Of a stretch of DNA of 64,000 nt, positions 32,277-42,213 are shown piece after piece. A program made the translations under genes and the position numbers. Each line of letters opens with the position of its first letter. The stretch's first letter is position 1. The stretch covers positions 15,006,019 through 15,070,018 of the forward strand of contig NC_087065.1 of the NCBI RefSeq assembly GCF_963678635.1, in the 5' to 3' direction. Source of the DNA: Symsagittifera roscoffensis. Taxonomy: Eukaryota; Xenacoelomorpha; Acoela; Convolutidae. The notes under the pieces were generated by a model. The model saw only the letters and a program-made list of their open reading frames with translations, ran no database searches and was not told where the DNA came from.

Positions 32277-33166
32277 AAAAGTATGACTAAACAGATTGTA
32301 TTCTAGGGGCAGAGCTGCGTACGGTTCTATTCAAAACATGAGTAAAGCGAGTGGTTTATCAAAAAAGAAAGTAGAAAAGTTTTTACAAACCAAGACATCG
32401 TATACAAAATTTGGTCCACCAATCAGGTCTTTCCGAAGACTTCAAGCGCTTTCTTAATATATCAATGAAATCTGGTGTATGGACTTGGCTTTTGTAGACA
32501 AGTTAACTATTCAAAACAATGGATTCAAGTATTTATTAGTTGCTGTAGATATTTTTTCGAGATTTGTCAGAGTTCAAACAATGAAAACAAAGTATGCCAA
32601 AGACATTTTACAAGCTTTTAAAAAAATGGTTTCTCGAAAAAACACTCCTGAAAAACTTTGGGTTGATAAAGGAACAGAATATGGGGGAACTTTTAAAAAG
32701 TTTTGCAAGGAGAAAGACATTGAAATTTACTCAACAATGAGTGAAACAAAAGCTGCATTTGCAGAGAGAGCAATTCAGTCTTTAAAACATATAATATATT
32801 GTTACATTGAAGATCATGGTGAAAAATTTGTCCCCAAATTGCAGCAATTTGTTTCTACATTGAACTGCCGCAAAAATCGATCAATTGGAAAATCTCCCAG
32901 AGATGTGAAAAACAGTGATTTTTTATCAATATTGTATAACAAATCATTCAAGAAATATACAAAACCAAAATTCAAAACTGGTGATAGAGTTAGAATTTCG
33001 AAAAATGATATTCCATTCCGAAAAGGATACAAGCCACAGTTTACAGATAAAATTTTCTACCAAAAATATCTACCAAAAAACCTCCTACATACAATTCAAA
33101 GATCTCAAAAAAGAAGGAATTCTGGAAAAAATTTATGAAAAAGAGCTGAGAAAATTATCAGATTAG
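32230..33166 (+). pseudogene. int: Polinton integrase (retroviral rve type), disrupted
   Basis: Start chosen at ATG 32230, inside the end of the previous gene. An N-terminal helix-turn-helix-like region (YGSIQNMSKASGLSKKKVEKFL) leads into the core, whose catalytic residues lie in MDLAFVD, WVDKGTEYGG and FAERAIQSLK. A C-terminal SH3-like strand (FKTGDRVRISKND) and a chromodomain-like end follow. In-frame stops lie at 32284 (TGA) and 32455 (TAA), and a frameshift near 33050 separates the last 35 codons. The core itself is uninterrupted from 32479. It would have inserted the element with 6-bp duplications, as seen at the ends. Confidence 0.88.
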
Positions 33167-33209
33167 TGGTAAATGATTTTTTAAATTGAGTTTCTATCGA
33201 TCAGTTGTC

Positions 33210-34035
33210 ATGGATTCTTTTACTATTGAGCTAGTTTCTAATGCTTCTTTTAATTGTTATCCGAATAATAGTCTTAGCTCCTTTACAAATTTTCCACCGG
33301 AACAAATACATCTAAAAGGAGAATGGGAGGTTGCTATCTCAGAAATATCGTAACCTTCATTGTACCAAACGTTACAGAGGGGAAGTTTACTTTCATAGAT
33401 GGACGAGAAAGTCCTGAGGAAAAAAGAAAGATTCAACCGATGCATATTGAACCTGGATTGTATCCAAGTATTGTTGATATAGTTGTAGCCATGAATGACA
33501 AAGTTCGAAAACGTATAGGCGCACAAAACTATGAATATAACGGAATTTTTGTATCAGTAGATAAGATAACACAAAAAATTGCCATTCATTTACCTGAGGA
33601 TCAATCAGTGATTATAATTCAAAGTGCTGATTTGAGTCACATTTTTGTTGTGATTTAGAACAAAATCACACTGGTGTTTTAATCAAAGGAAAAGAACCAC
33701 ATTATCCTCAGTAATCTTACGACATTATAAGAATACATTCCTTAATGATTTATAGTGATATTATAGAATATAATATCGTAGGCGATACAAAAACTCCATT
33801 ACTGCGTTGTATTCCTTTCATTTCCAAAGTAAAAAATGGAGACATAATATCTACAGGAAAGTACATGAATTATCAATCCTTTACAAAACTACAATTTAAA
33901 AAATTATTAAAAAACTCTTTCAACAGCATAAAAATAGAAATAAGGGATACTACGGGTGAAAAAATTCCTTTTGTGTCCGTAGGAATTACACGAGTTGTTC
34001 TCTTGTTTCGCAAGATTTCGGATAATCATTTTTGA
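33210..34035 (+). pseudogene. Conserved Polinton structural-block protein, candidate minor capsid
   Basis: Frame from ATG 33210 (MDSFTIELVSNASFNCYPNNSL) through HLKGEWEVAISEIS, NVTEGKF and a long middle part. It then runs to a well conserved end (RIHSLMIYSDIIEYN, PLLRCIPFI, PFVSVGITRVVLLFRK). Damage: TAA at 33351, a shift near 33370, a shift near 33645 and TAA at 33712. About 275 codons. It sits directly before the core-like and major capsid genes, where a beta-rich penton-like minor capsid protein would be expected. I infer that role from position and beta-rich pattern only. Confidence 0.55.
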
Positions 34036-34424
34036 TTTATACTTCATACGAATTGGTTGCTCAAAGTCCAGCTAATTTTCCTATTTTTCGTGGACATGCA
34101 AGACAGCGTGGAAGAGGTTTTGGTGCTCTTGCACAAAGTCTTGGGAGAACTGCAATTCCCTTTATTAAAAAATGTAAAGTCCCAGCTGCAAAAGGAATCG
34201 GAGCAGAATTACTTGAATTTGCTGCTCCAGAGATTGGAGAAGTTGTCAGTGGACGAAAAATACTCAAAACGTTTGCAAAAGATGTTGGAACAAAAACAGT
34301 TCGAAAACAGCTGGGAGGTGGAAAAAACAAATCCAACCGTAGAACAAGAAGAACCATTTCTCAAAAAAAAAGTAATTCAAAAATCAGTCGCTCTAGCAAA
34401 GACATTTTTGACAAGATAAAATGA
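34032..34424 (+). CDS. Basic Gly-rich core-like Polinton protein
   Basis: Open frame of about 130 codons. The start is uncertain: there is no ATG at the expected place and the frame opens around 34032. It contains PIFRGHARQRGRGFGALAQ, an amphipathic Ala/Gly region and a strongly basic C-terminus (KNKSNRRTRRTISQKK). This composition recalls the pX/pVI-like minor core or membrane-active proteins of adenovirus-related elements. The stop overlaps the capsid start as ATGA (34421-34424). Confidence 0.55.
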   Translation: MIYTSYELVAQSPANFPIFRGHARQRGRGFGALAQSLGRTAIPFIKKCKVPAAKGIGAELLEFAAPEIGEVVSGRKILKTFAKDVGTKTVRKQLGGGKNKSNRRTRRTISQKKSNSKISRSSKDIFDKIK

Positions 34425-35737
34425 GTGTAAATCAAAGTAGTCATTTTTGGTACGGAGTGTTTACAAATTCTTCTTTGGAGATTTTTGATAAAGTCCCAGT
34501 TTTGGAAACAATAATTTCATCATACATACAAGAAGTATTTCCCAGTACTTCTCTAGATGAAAGCAGTATTGAGTTTGAATTTGAGACGGACCGTAATCTT
34601 TATTTGGATATGCGTGATACCCACCTCAGTTTAAAGCTTCAATTATTCAAAGGAAGATTGTTTGAAGCTTTTAAAAAAGAAAAAGCAGAACATAAAGCAA
34701 AATTGGAGGAAGATTCAGATGAGGAACCCCAAACTTACTTAACGTATGTAAACAACCTACTACATTCTCTATTCTCTAACTGTGAAGTTTATTTCAATAA
34801 TACAATGGTTTACAATGCCAATGGTTTATATCCTCATAAGGCACAGATATCGAACGAATTCAACTCGTCAGCAGTGAGCAATAAAGGAATACTTGCTTGT
34901 CATGGGTATAGTTTTGAAGAATAGCCTGAAGCATTTGATATGCATTCATTCACTGATAGAGCAAATTCCCTGGGAACAGGGATAAATTTTTCACTCTATG
35001 GGAGGCTCGCCATTGACTTGTTTACTTGTGAAAAATTATCACTACCAAAAACCAAAGTTCGAATTAAACTTATTCGAGCTAGACCTAATTTTTACATGCT
35101 GTCTGATAATCCAAATGTTAGTCTGAAAATTGTCGATTGTTCACTGTTTACAAGAAGAATTTTAGTAGCTGAACCTAATCATCATTGTTTGCAATGGAAT
35201 CTGGAAAGGGAACCCGCTCATTACAATTACATGGAAACTATAGCAAGAACCTTTATCATTCCATCTCGTCAAAACCAGTTTATTCAGGAAAATGTTTTTT
35301 TCAATAAGGCCCCAATCAGAAGGATAGCTGTTGCAATGAACACAAATTTGGCTGTTGCGGGATCTTTTCATGAAAATCCTTTCAATTATCAACAATTTCA
35401 TTTAAGAGAGCTTAAAATTATTCGGGGTGGAAGAGCAATTATTTCATTAGATCCTTGTCGTCCCTATGTTACAACAATGAAAGCAATGCAGTTTAACAAA
35501 GATTTTGCGGCTCTTCCTATGGAAGATTTTCAAAATCACTATATTCTAGTTTTTGACTTGACTTCACTACAGGATGCAGCTGAATAGTTGCATTATCCAG
35601 AACTTAGTGGAGAAAGCTTGAGATTAGAAAGGTTTTTCCAATTTCCCTTGGAGCAAGTAACGGAATTGATAGTCTTGGGATAAAGACTATCAAATATTCA
35701 AATTGACAAATTCGGAACAGTCGCTAAAAATGTTTAA
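34421..35737 (+). pseudogene. Polinton major capsid protein (F54H12.2-like), three in-frame stops
   Basis: 438-codon frame from ATG 34421. N-terminal jelly-roll part: SSIEFEFETDRNLYLDMRDT, then YVNNLLHSLFSNCEVYFNN and LYPHKAQI. Second half: GRLAIDLFTCEKL, KVRIKLIRARPNF, SFHENPFNYQQFHL, and a C-terminus with SLRLERFFQFPLEQV. This is the pattern of the F54H12.2-like family, regarded as the double-jelly-roll capsid of Polintons. Stops at 34922 (TAG), 35585 (TAG) and 35681 (TAA) keep the frame. All three occur in every tandem copy. The tandem array begins inside this gene at 34648. Confidence 0.8.
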
Positions 35738-36005
35738 TTTTCTTGAGTTTTCAGGTTCCTATAAAAAGATTGTAACTTTAATGGGACTTTTCTTTGCTAT
35801 TATCTCTGTACTATCCATTCTGTTTTTCTTCAGACCTAAAACTCCAGAAAAAACAGAGAAGGAATGCTGTATAGTTGAAAACCCGAGAAACTTCTTCAAC
35901 CTAGACTGTAAAACAATATTCAATAAACTTTGCCCACTATATAAGGCTTGTGTATGGGACTTTGTTGATTCAATTCCTAAAAGTCATTATTCTTTCTTTT
36001 TTTAA
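35730..36005 (+). CDS. Small Cys-rich membrane protein between capsid and protease
   Basis: 91 residues from ATG 35730, overlapping the capsid stop by eight bases. One hydrophobic segment at about residues 14-33 is followed by a basic linker (FFRPKTPEKTEKE). A domain with six Cys (CC, then four single ones) and aromatic residues ends in FFF. Intact here and in the three other copies (40478, 50106, 54861). Unknown function; a virion membrane or assembly role is possible. Confidence 0.5.
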   Translation: MFNFLEFSGSYKKIVTLMGLFFAIISVLSILFFFRPKTPEKTEKECCIVENPRNFFNLDCKTIFNKLCPLYKACVWDFVDSIPKSHYSFFF

Positions 36006-36070
36006 ACCTAAAATACACTATCAAACTATCAATTTTATTTTTAGCTGTAAATCAGCCTATAATTGCAAAG

Positions 36071-36465
36071 ATGGATAATTTTTCACTTTTGCAAATTATT
36101 GAAAGAATTCAAAGCTCAGGTTTAAGTACATGGGACCATACCCTTCTGATACAGTACCTCAACTAATAAAATACTTTGCAATTATTAACTCAGCCCCAAG
36201 CAATGATAGAGGAGAACACTGGATTATGATTGCTCGACTGGATAAAAGCTACTACTTTGCAGATTCTTTGGGAAGAAAGAGATCAACTTACCCCTTTTTG
36301 ACGAAAAAGTTTCAACGAATTGTTCCTCGACAGCTACAAAAGACTGATAATTTGTGTGGTTTTTACGCAATTTATTCAGCATTTCTCCTTTTTAAATTCT
36401 TCCATAAGAACTTGAATAATGTTCATGATGTGTATGTTTTGAATTTTATCAGTAATTTTATGTAA
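36071..36465 (+). pseudogene. Adenain-like cysteine protease, unit 1 (1-nt deletion)
   Basis: Start ATG 36071 by comparison with the intact copies. Residue numbers from those copies: His51 in GEHWI, Asp66 in FADSLG, Gln91 and Cys97 in NLCGFYA, the His-Asp/Glu-Gln-Cys set of adenovirus-type proteases. This family matures capsid and core proteins. Here a one-base deletion near 36110 breaks the frame after residue 13, and a separate 3-bp deletion near 36175 removes one residue. 132 aa is shorter than adenovirus protease but usual for Polintons. Confidence 0.75.
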
Positions 36466-37463
36466 AAGTGCTTTTTTTATTTGTAAGTGTAAATTTTTGC
36501 AGTACTTTTACTATACGATGTAGTGAATTGTTTGATTATTTATGTAATTTAACTTTTTAAATTCCTTAAATTTTTTACAAAAAGCATCTTAGCAACTAAC
36601 CTTTTGATGGAATACGGAAGATGATGATGGAATATGGATGTTGTAGTCCCCCAATTGATAGAATTAACGATAGAGTAGATAAATTTACGAAAACTGTAAC
36701 CAACTTCTAGTAAATTGTATAAATTTCTTAAAAGTTTGCTCTGAGAAATATGGAAAAATTATTACATAAAAATATCAGAACCGAAAAAAAATATGATACT
36801 ATATTTTTCTCAATGTAAATTTTTACCGTGGTAGAGCAATTGATATATTTGCATGATAATTTTTTGGAAAATTTGGAAATTTCAAAGAATTTTTTAAAGA
36901 TTAGAGACAAAGTGATGAAAGAGAACTGAAATGAATCGTAGCTAGTAATATGACAGAATAAATAAACCAGTTGAGGTAAAAATAAGTGAGATAATTATGT
37001 GAAAAAAGATAAAATAAGTCATAAAGTTAATAAGTGTAATGAACCTGTCATCCGTTCTCCAGATAACCTGGGGGAAAAAGATTAAGTGTGATGTGAAAGT
37101 AATCAACCGCGAGGAGCTGTCAAGATTCCCCTGATATCTCGTGGAGCGGAATAACTAACCTGTCAAAGATAATCCCCTCTTGACAATTTTCCCCAGATAA
37201 CCTGAGGGAAAATAAATAACATGAAATAAGAATTTAAAAGATTCTTTCGAGAAAAAAATATTCTGTGATATTTTAGTTTATGATCCCATTCTCTAAATCA
37301 AAACTTAATTTTTGTCGAAACTTACCATCTGAAACTTACCATCCAATTTTTCTTTCAATTTTGTGATAGCTAAGTTAGCTAAGAAACGCAAGTAGCTAAG
37401 AAACGCAAGTATTCTTAGAAGTTAGAAGTATTCTTAGAAGTTAGCTAAGAAACGCTCATCCAA
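36466..37463. other. Right-end noncoding region of the Polinton
   Basis: No gene seen. It contains the CCAGATAACCTG direct repeats, inverted TGTCAAG / CTTGACA motifs, GATGGTAAG motifs (inverted, 37316-37345) and an AGCTAAGAAACGC / ATTCTTAGAAGTTAG short-repeat cluster at 37375-37460. Confidence 0.55.
37044..37212. repeat. Direct repeat CCAGATAACCTG(G/A)GGGAAAA with internal dyads
   Basis: The 20-base motif lies at 37059-37078 and 37193-37212, each preceded by AACCTGTCA. TGTCAAG near 37115 and CTTGACA near 37180 form an inverted pair. The segment is visibly more GC-rich than its surroundings and is kept in all four tandem units. Confidence 0.55.
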
Positions 37464-37481
37464 CATCCAACATATACTACT
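37464..37481. repeat. Polinton right terminal inverted repeat
   Basis: Exact reverse complement of 20454-20471. The same right end recurs in the tandem units, ending at 47109, 51861 and 56615. Confidence 0.9.
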
Positions 37482-37487
37482 TGAATT
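37482..37487. repeat. Polinton target-site duplication, right (TGAATT)
   Basis: Identical to 20448-20453. Counting only one copy, the gypsy RT reading frame is continuous across the empty site. Confidence 0.93.
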
Positions 37488-39395
37488 GGAACTTTTTTTG
37501 CTCGTTGGTTTTTGAAAACTGCGTCAAGTTTTAGAGGTAGGTGTAGTGGTGAATTTACTTTTGCAACATCAAATTTAGATTCAACGTAAACCATTGGGTA
37601 TTTAAGTAGTACTTATTCTAGTTGTTCATATTCTTTTTGTGTAATTTGAGAGTGTTTAAAATTGAACATTGTAAGGATTTTTTGTTGTACAGTGGTATTT
37701 GTTGTACAGTAGTATTCGATATCTGAAATAATGTTTTAAAAAATTTTTTTTTTGTAAAATTGTCAGTGTTTCGGTTTTTAACACTTATTATATTATGAAT
37801 TGAAAAATCTTCATTAAGAATTGTTGATTGGCTCATTTCTAATAATTTCAAAATATTCTATACTCTATATGCTGTTTCTACTGTGTGAGAAATTGTTGCA
37901 ATTGTTTCACGACAACCTAAAAGTCCCAGAGGTAAGGTTATTTTATAGGGAGAGTTATTGTACCCATGTAAGGAAATTATAACTGAGTTTGTGTTTTTTG
38001 TATTTTTTGTATTATTTGGATTTCTTTGATGAGATTGTTACTCGGAAAAAATTATGAATTGGCTTGAATTCAATGTCTGACATATATAGTCGTTGTTTGT
38101 TTTGTTTCATGTTGTATTGGTGATCTTGACCTGATGAAAAGTTATATACATATCCTGCTAGTGGTTTCGAGTATTTTTCTTCTTGATTATATATGGGTAA
38201 ATTTTGAAGAAAAATGGTGGTTGCTTATTTAATCCTTGAAAAATGTAAGTGATGTGTTTTTCAATCTTGTATATTTGACTTTTGTATAAATTTTTCTGCT
38301 TAGAATTTTGATTCTGGGAATAAAACTATTATTAAACGGTTTTCCAATGATATTATGTTTTTTATCTGTGATAGGGAATTTTGGTTTGAAAGGCTCAGTT
38401 AAAAAATCCTTCTGTTCCGTCGTTCGAGTGGTAACAAGGAATAAATGAGTTTTTTCCAAAATTTGTCAAATTTGATGCTTGTGCTGTAGCTAATTTGCTT
38501 GAGGTCTTTGATGGTATTAATTTTGAATAGAAGTTTTTGTTCATTCTATGTGGGAATATTTATAATATCTGATTCTGATACTGAATCTTTTAAAAAATCA
38601 GTTTCGAGGTCTGGTGATTGACAGTCTTTGCTCTTTGGGCTTTCTAAAAGAAGTGGAATTGTCCAAATTTTTTCTTTTGGTAATTATACTTTATTTGTTG
38701 TATTCTAATATATATTATTTGTACTTGAATTTCCTTTAAGTGCATGTTCGGTATAGTCTGTTATGTTTTGAGTTTTATCGGGATTTTGAAAATGATTATT
38801 ATTGTTTTGGTAATAATTCAATTCTATTGGTGTTTCTTTTTCATTTTCAATTTGAAGCATTTTCATTGAAAGCGCATTTTCTGTTTAGTTCTCATTATCT
38901 GTGGATTTGCAATTTTAGTGGTTTAGTTGTAATTTTATTTTTTCTATGTTATCAATACCGAGAGGGTCTAAGTGGGTTTTTTCAGTTGATTCTAACTGCT
39001 TGATTTGTCTTTGATATTTAGGTGTGCTACTTCTATAGTTTCGTTGTGAATTTTGGTATTGTGTATAATTTCTATATGGTGACTGAGAATATTTTCTTTG
39101 TCGTTTTGAGTAAATAAAGTTTTGATTATTGGAATTCTTACGGGATCTATTGGGATAATTTTCATAGTTTGATCTTTTGTTTGAATAGTTTCGTGATCTA
39201 TTATCTGGGTATTGTCTATTCCCATTGTTTGAGTAGTTTTTGTTTCGATTATATGAGGAATTTTTAGAACGGTCCTTCGAATAATATCTATTTTGAGAGT
39301 TGGAATGTGAACGATTTCTTTTGTAATTGAAGTAATTACTTCTGCTTGACTTTGATCTTGAATAATTATTTTGATATTGATTGTTTTGACTGTTT
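37488..39395 (-). pseudogene. Gypsy gag tail, protease and start of RT (unit 1)
   Basis: Minus strand, from right to left. First is a basic Ser/Arg/Asn/Tyr-rich gag tail (about 39000-39395, with SRNYSNKRSN-type repeats). A region with LPLGLLGCRETIATISHTVE and EMSQSTILNEDFSIHN (about 37600-37930) follows, characteristic of the protease-RT junction of Env-bearing gypsy elements. A VESKFDVAKVNSPLHLPL segment then runs into the Polinton boundary. I could not pick out the protease DTG/DSG. The RT frame here and that at 20453 fit together if the Polinton and one TGAATT are left out. Many stops. Confidence 0.6.
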
Positions 39396-40485
39396 CAAAG
39401 GAAGATTGTTTGAAGCTTTTAAAAAAGAAAAAGCAGAACATAAAGCAAAATTGGAGGAAGATTCAGATGAGGAACCCCAAACTTACTTAACGTATGTAAA
39501 CAACCTACTACATTCTCTATTCTCTAACTGTGAAGTTTATTTCAATAATACAATGGTTTACAATGCCAATGGTTTATATCCTTATAAGGCACAGATATCG
39601 AACGAATTCAACTCGTCAGCAGTGAGCAATAAAGGAATACTTGCTTGTCATGGGTATAGTTTTGAAGAATAGCCTGAAGCATTTGATATGCATTCATTCA
39701 CTGATAGAGCAAATTCCCTGGGAACAGGGATAACTTTTTCACTCTATGGGAGGCTCGCCATTGACTTGTTTACTTGTGAAAAATTATTACTACCAAAAAC
39801 CAAAGTTCGAATTAAACTTATTCGAGCTAGACCTAATTTTTACATGCTGTCTGATAATCCAAATGTTAGTCTGAAAATTGTCGATTGTTCACTGTTTACA
39901 AGAAGAATTTTAGTAGCTGAACCTAATCATCATTGTTTGCAATGGAATCTGGAAAGGGAACCCGCTCATTACAATTACATGGAAACTATAGCAAGAACAT
40001 TTATCATTCCATCTTGTCAAAACCAGTTTATTCAGGAAAATGTTTTTTTCAATAAGGCCCCAATCAGAAGGATAGCTGTTGCAATGAACACAAATTTGGC
40101 TGTTGCGGGATCTTTTCATGAAAATCCTTTCAATTATCAACAATTTCATTTAAGAGAGCTTAAAATTATTCGGGGTGGAAGAGCAATTATTTCATTAGAT
40201 CCTTGTCGTCCCTATGTTACAACAATGAAAGCAATGCAGTTTAACAAAGATTTTCCGGCTCTTCCTATGGAAGATTTTCAAAATCACTATATTCTAGTTT
40301 TTGACTTGACTTCACTACAGGATGCAGCTGAATAGTTGCATTATCCAGAACTTAGTGGAGAAAGCTTGAGATTAGAAAGGTTTTTCCAATTTCCCTTGGA
40401 GCAAGTAACGGAAGTGATAGTCTTGGGATAAAGACTATCAAATATTCAAATTGACAAATTCGGAACAGTCGCTAAAAATGTTTAA
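39396..40485 (+). pseudogene. Capsid gene fragment, unit 2
   Basis: Lacks the first 75 codons. Its 5' end is fused to antisense gag sequence, making a chimeric open frame at 39346-39672. Stops at 39670, 40333 and 40429 match those of unit 1. Confidence 0.75.
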
Positions 40486-40753
40486 TTTTTTTGAGTTTTC
40501 AGGTTCCTATAAAAAGATTGTAACTTTATTGGGACTTTTCTTTGTTATTATCTCTGTACTATCCATTTTGTTTTTCTTCAGACCTAAAACTCCAGAAAAA
40601 ACAGAGAAGGAATGCTGTATAGTTGAAAACCCGAGAAACTTCTTCAACCTAGACTGTAAAACAATATTCAATAAACTTTGCCCACTATATAAGGCTTGTG
40701 TATGGGACTTTGTTGATTCAATTCCTAAAAGTCATTATTCTTTCTTTTTTTAA
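40478..40753 (+). CDS. Cys-rich membrane protein, unit 2
   Basis: Intact copy of the gene at 35730-36005 with three residue changes (for example Met to Leu and Ala to Val in the membrane segment). Confidence 0.5.
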   Translation: MFNFFEFSGSYKKIVTLLGLFFVIISVLSILFFFRPKTPEKTEKECCIVENPRNFFNLDCKTIFNKLCPLYKACVWDFVDSIPKSHYSFFF

Positions 40754-40818
40754 ACCTAAAATACACTATCAAACTATCAATTTTATTTTTAGCTGTAAAT
40801 CAGCCTATAATTGCAAAG

Positions 40819-41217
40819 ATGGATAATTTTTCACTTTTGCAAATTATTGAAAGAATTCCAGAGCTCAGGTTTAAGTACATGGGACCATACCCTTCTGATA
40901 CAGTACCTCAACTAATAAAATACTCTTTTGCAATTATTAACTCAGCCCCAAGCAATGATAGAGGAGAACACTGGATTATGATTGCTCGACTGGATAAAAG
41001 CTACTACTTTGCAGATTCTTTGGGAAGAAAGAGATCAACTTACCCCTTTTTGACGAAAAAGTTTCAACGAATTGTTCCTCGACAGCTACAAAAGACTGAT
41101 AATTTGTGTGGTTTTTACGCAATTTATTCAGCATTTCTCCTTTTTAAATTCTTCCATAAGAACTTGAATAATGTTCATGATGTGTATGTTTTGAATTTTA
41201 TCAGTAATTTTATGTAA
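40819..41217 (+). CDS. Adenain-like cysteine protease, unit 2 (intact)
   Basis: 132 residues from ATG 40819, uninterrupted. His51, Asp66, Gln91 and Cys97 are all present. Lacks the deletions of unit 1, showing that those arose after the duplication. Confidence 0.8.
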   Translation: MDNFSLLQIIERIPELRFKYMGPYPSDTVPQLIKYSFAIINSAPSNDRGEHWIMIARLDKSYYFADSLGRKRSTYPFLTKKFQRIVPRQLQKTDNLCGFYAIYSAFLLFKFFHKNLNNVHDVYVLNFISNFM

Positions 41218-42208
41218 AAGTGCTTTTTTTATTTGTAAGTGTAAATTTTTGCAGTACTTTTACTATACGATGTAGTGAATTGTTTGATTATTTATGTAAT
41301 TTAACTTTTTAAATTCCTTAAATTTTTTACAAAAAGCATCTTAGCAACTAACCTTTTGATGGAATACGGAAGATGATGATGGAATATGGATGTTGTAGTC
41401 CCCCAATTGATAGAATTAACGATAGAGTAGATAAATTTACGAAAACTGTAACCAACTTCTAGTAAATTGTATAAATTTCTTAAAAGTTTGCTCTGAGAAA
41501 TATGGAAAAATTATTACATAAAAATATCAGAACCGAAAAAAAATATGATACTATATTTTTCTCAATGTAAATTTTTACCGTGGTAGAGCAATTGATATAT
41601 TTGCATGATAATTTTTTGGAAAATTTGGAAATTTCAAAGAATTTTTTAAAGATTAGAGACAAAGTGATGAAAGAGAACTGAAATGAATCGTAGCTAGTAA
41701 TATGACAGAATAAATAAACCAGTTGAGGTAAAAATAAGTGAGATAATTATGTGAAAAAAGATAAAATAAGTCATAAAGTTAATAAGTGTAATGAACCTGT
41801 CATCCGTTCTCCAGATAACCTGGGGGAAAAAGATTAAGTGTGATGTGAAAGTAATCAACCGCGAGGAGCTGTCAAGATTCCCCTGATATCTCGTGGAGCG
41901 GAATAACTAACCTGTCAAAGATAATCCCCTCTTGACAATTTTCCCCAGATAACCTGAGGGAAAATAAATAACATGAAATAAAAATTTAAAAGATTCTTTC
42001 GAGAAAAAAATATTCTGTGATATTTTAGTTTATGATCCCATTCTCTAAATCAAAACTTAATTTTTGTCGAAACTTACCATCTGAAACTTACCATCCAATT
42101 TTTCTTTCAATTTTGTGATAGCTAAGTTAGCTAAGAAACGCAAGTAGCTAAGAAACGCAAGTATTCTTAGAAGTTAGAAGTATTCTTAGAAGTTAGCTAA
42201 GAAACGCT
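41218..42208. other. Polinton right-end noncoding region, unit 2
   Basis: Copy of 36466-37463, interrupted at its end by copia. It contains the same CCAGATAACCTG direct repeats and short-repeat cluster. Confidence 0.55.
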
Positions 42209-42213
42209 CATCC
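42209..42213. repeat. Copia target-site duplication, left (CATCC)
   Basis: Matches 47085-47089. The uninterrupted units read GCTCATCCAACATCC here, proving a single CATCC before insertion. Confidence 0.93.

Larger units (their letters stand above)
20454..37481. mobile_element. Maverick/Polinton DNA transposon, complete, 17,028 bp
   Basis: Bounded by an 18-bp terminal inverted repeat beginning AG, as in known Polintons, and by a 6-bp target duplication. It carries the diagnostic gene set: protein-primed-type PolB, retroviral-type integrase, A32-like ATPase, adenain-like protease, double-jelly-roll type major capsid and several small conserved proteins. PolB is on the minus strand at the left. 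Most other genes are on the plus strand. Length is typical for the class (15-20 kb). Many genes have stops or frameshifts, so this copy cannot move by itself. Its right part is repeated in the tandem array at 34648-58527. Confidence 0.93.
34648..39395. repeat. Tandem array unit 1 (4,748 bp)
   Basis: The unit runs from inside the capsid gene, through membrane protein, protease, Polinton right end and the start of gypsy RT/protease, to the gag tail. The junction to the next unit reads GACTGTTT|CAAAGGAAG. The left parent reads ATTCAAAGG (34645) and the right parent GACTGTTTGATC (58520), so two T are shared as microhomology. Confidence 0.92.

Noticed and set aside
35162-35401. 79-residue minus-strand ORF inside the capsid gene, repeated in each unit
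   Set aside because: Antisense shadow of the capsid frame; repeated only because the DNA is repeated.
26928-35683. Reassigned stop codons: most in-frame stops in the Polinton genes are TAA or TAG (11 of 12 counted)
   Set aside because: TAA and TAG also end genes at the expected places, the affected positions do not look like one amino acid, frameshifts occur in the same genes, and the copia pol uses the standard code. Decay in AT-rich DNA is the simpler explanation.
37316-37345. Taking the GATGGTAAG motif block as the Polinton terminus
   Set aside because: The exact 18-bp repeat with a perfect 6-bp target duplication lies further out at 20454 and 37481.
38992-39441. 149-residue Ile/Thr-rich minus-strand ORF (and its copies at 48620 and 53373)
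   Set aside because: It is the shadow of the gypsy gag tail; the neighbouring frame gives the basic Ser/Arg/Asn/Tyr-rich sequence that joins to the zinc knuckle upstream.
39346-39672. A genuine new start for the capsid protein in units 2-4
   Set aside because: The first 17 codons are antisense gag sequence at a rearrangement junction; the true N-terminus is present only in unit 1.
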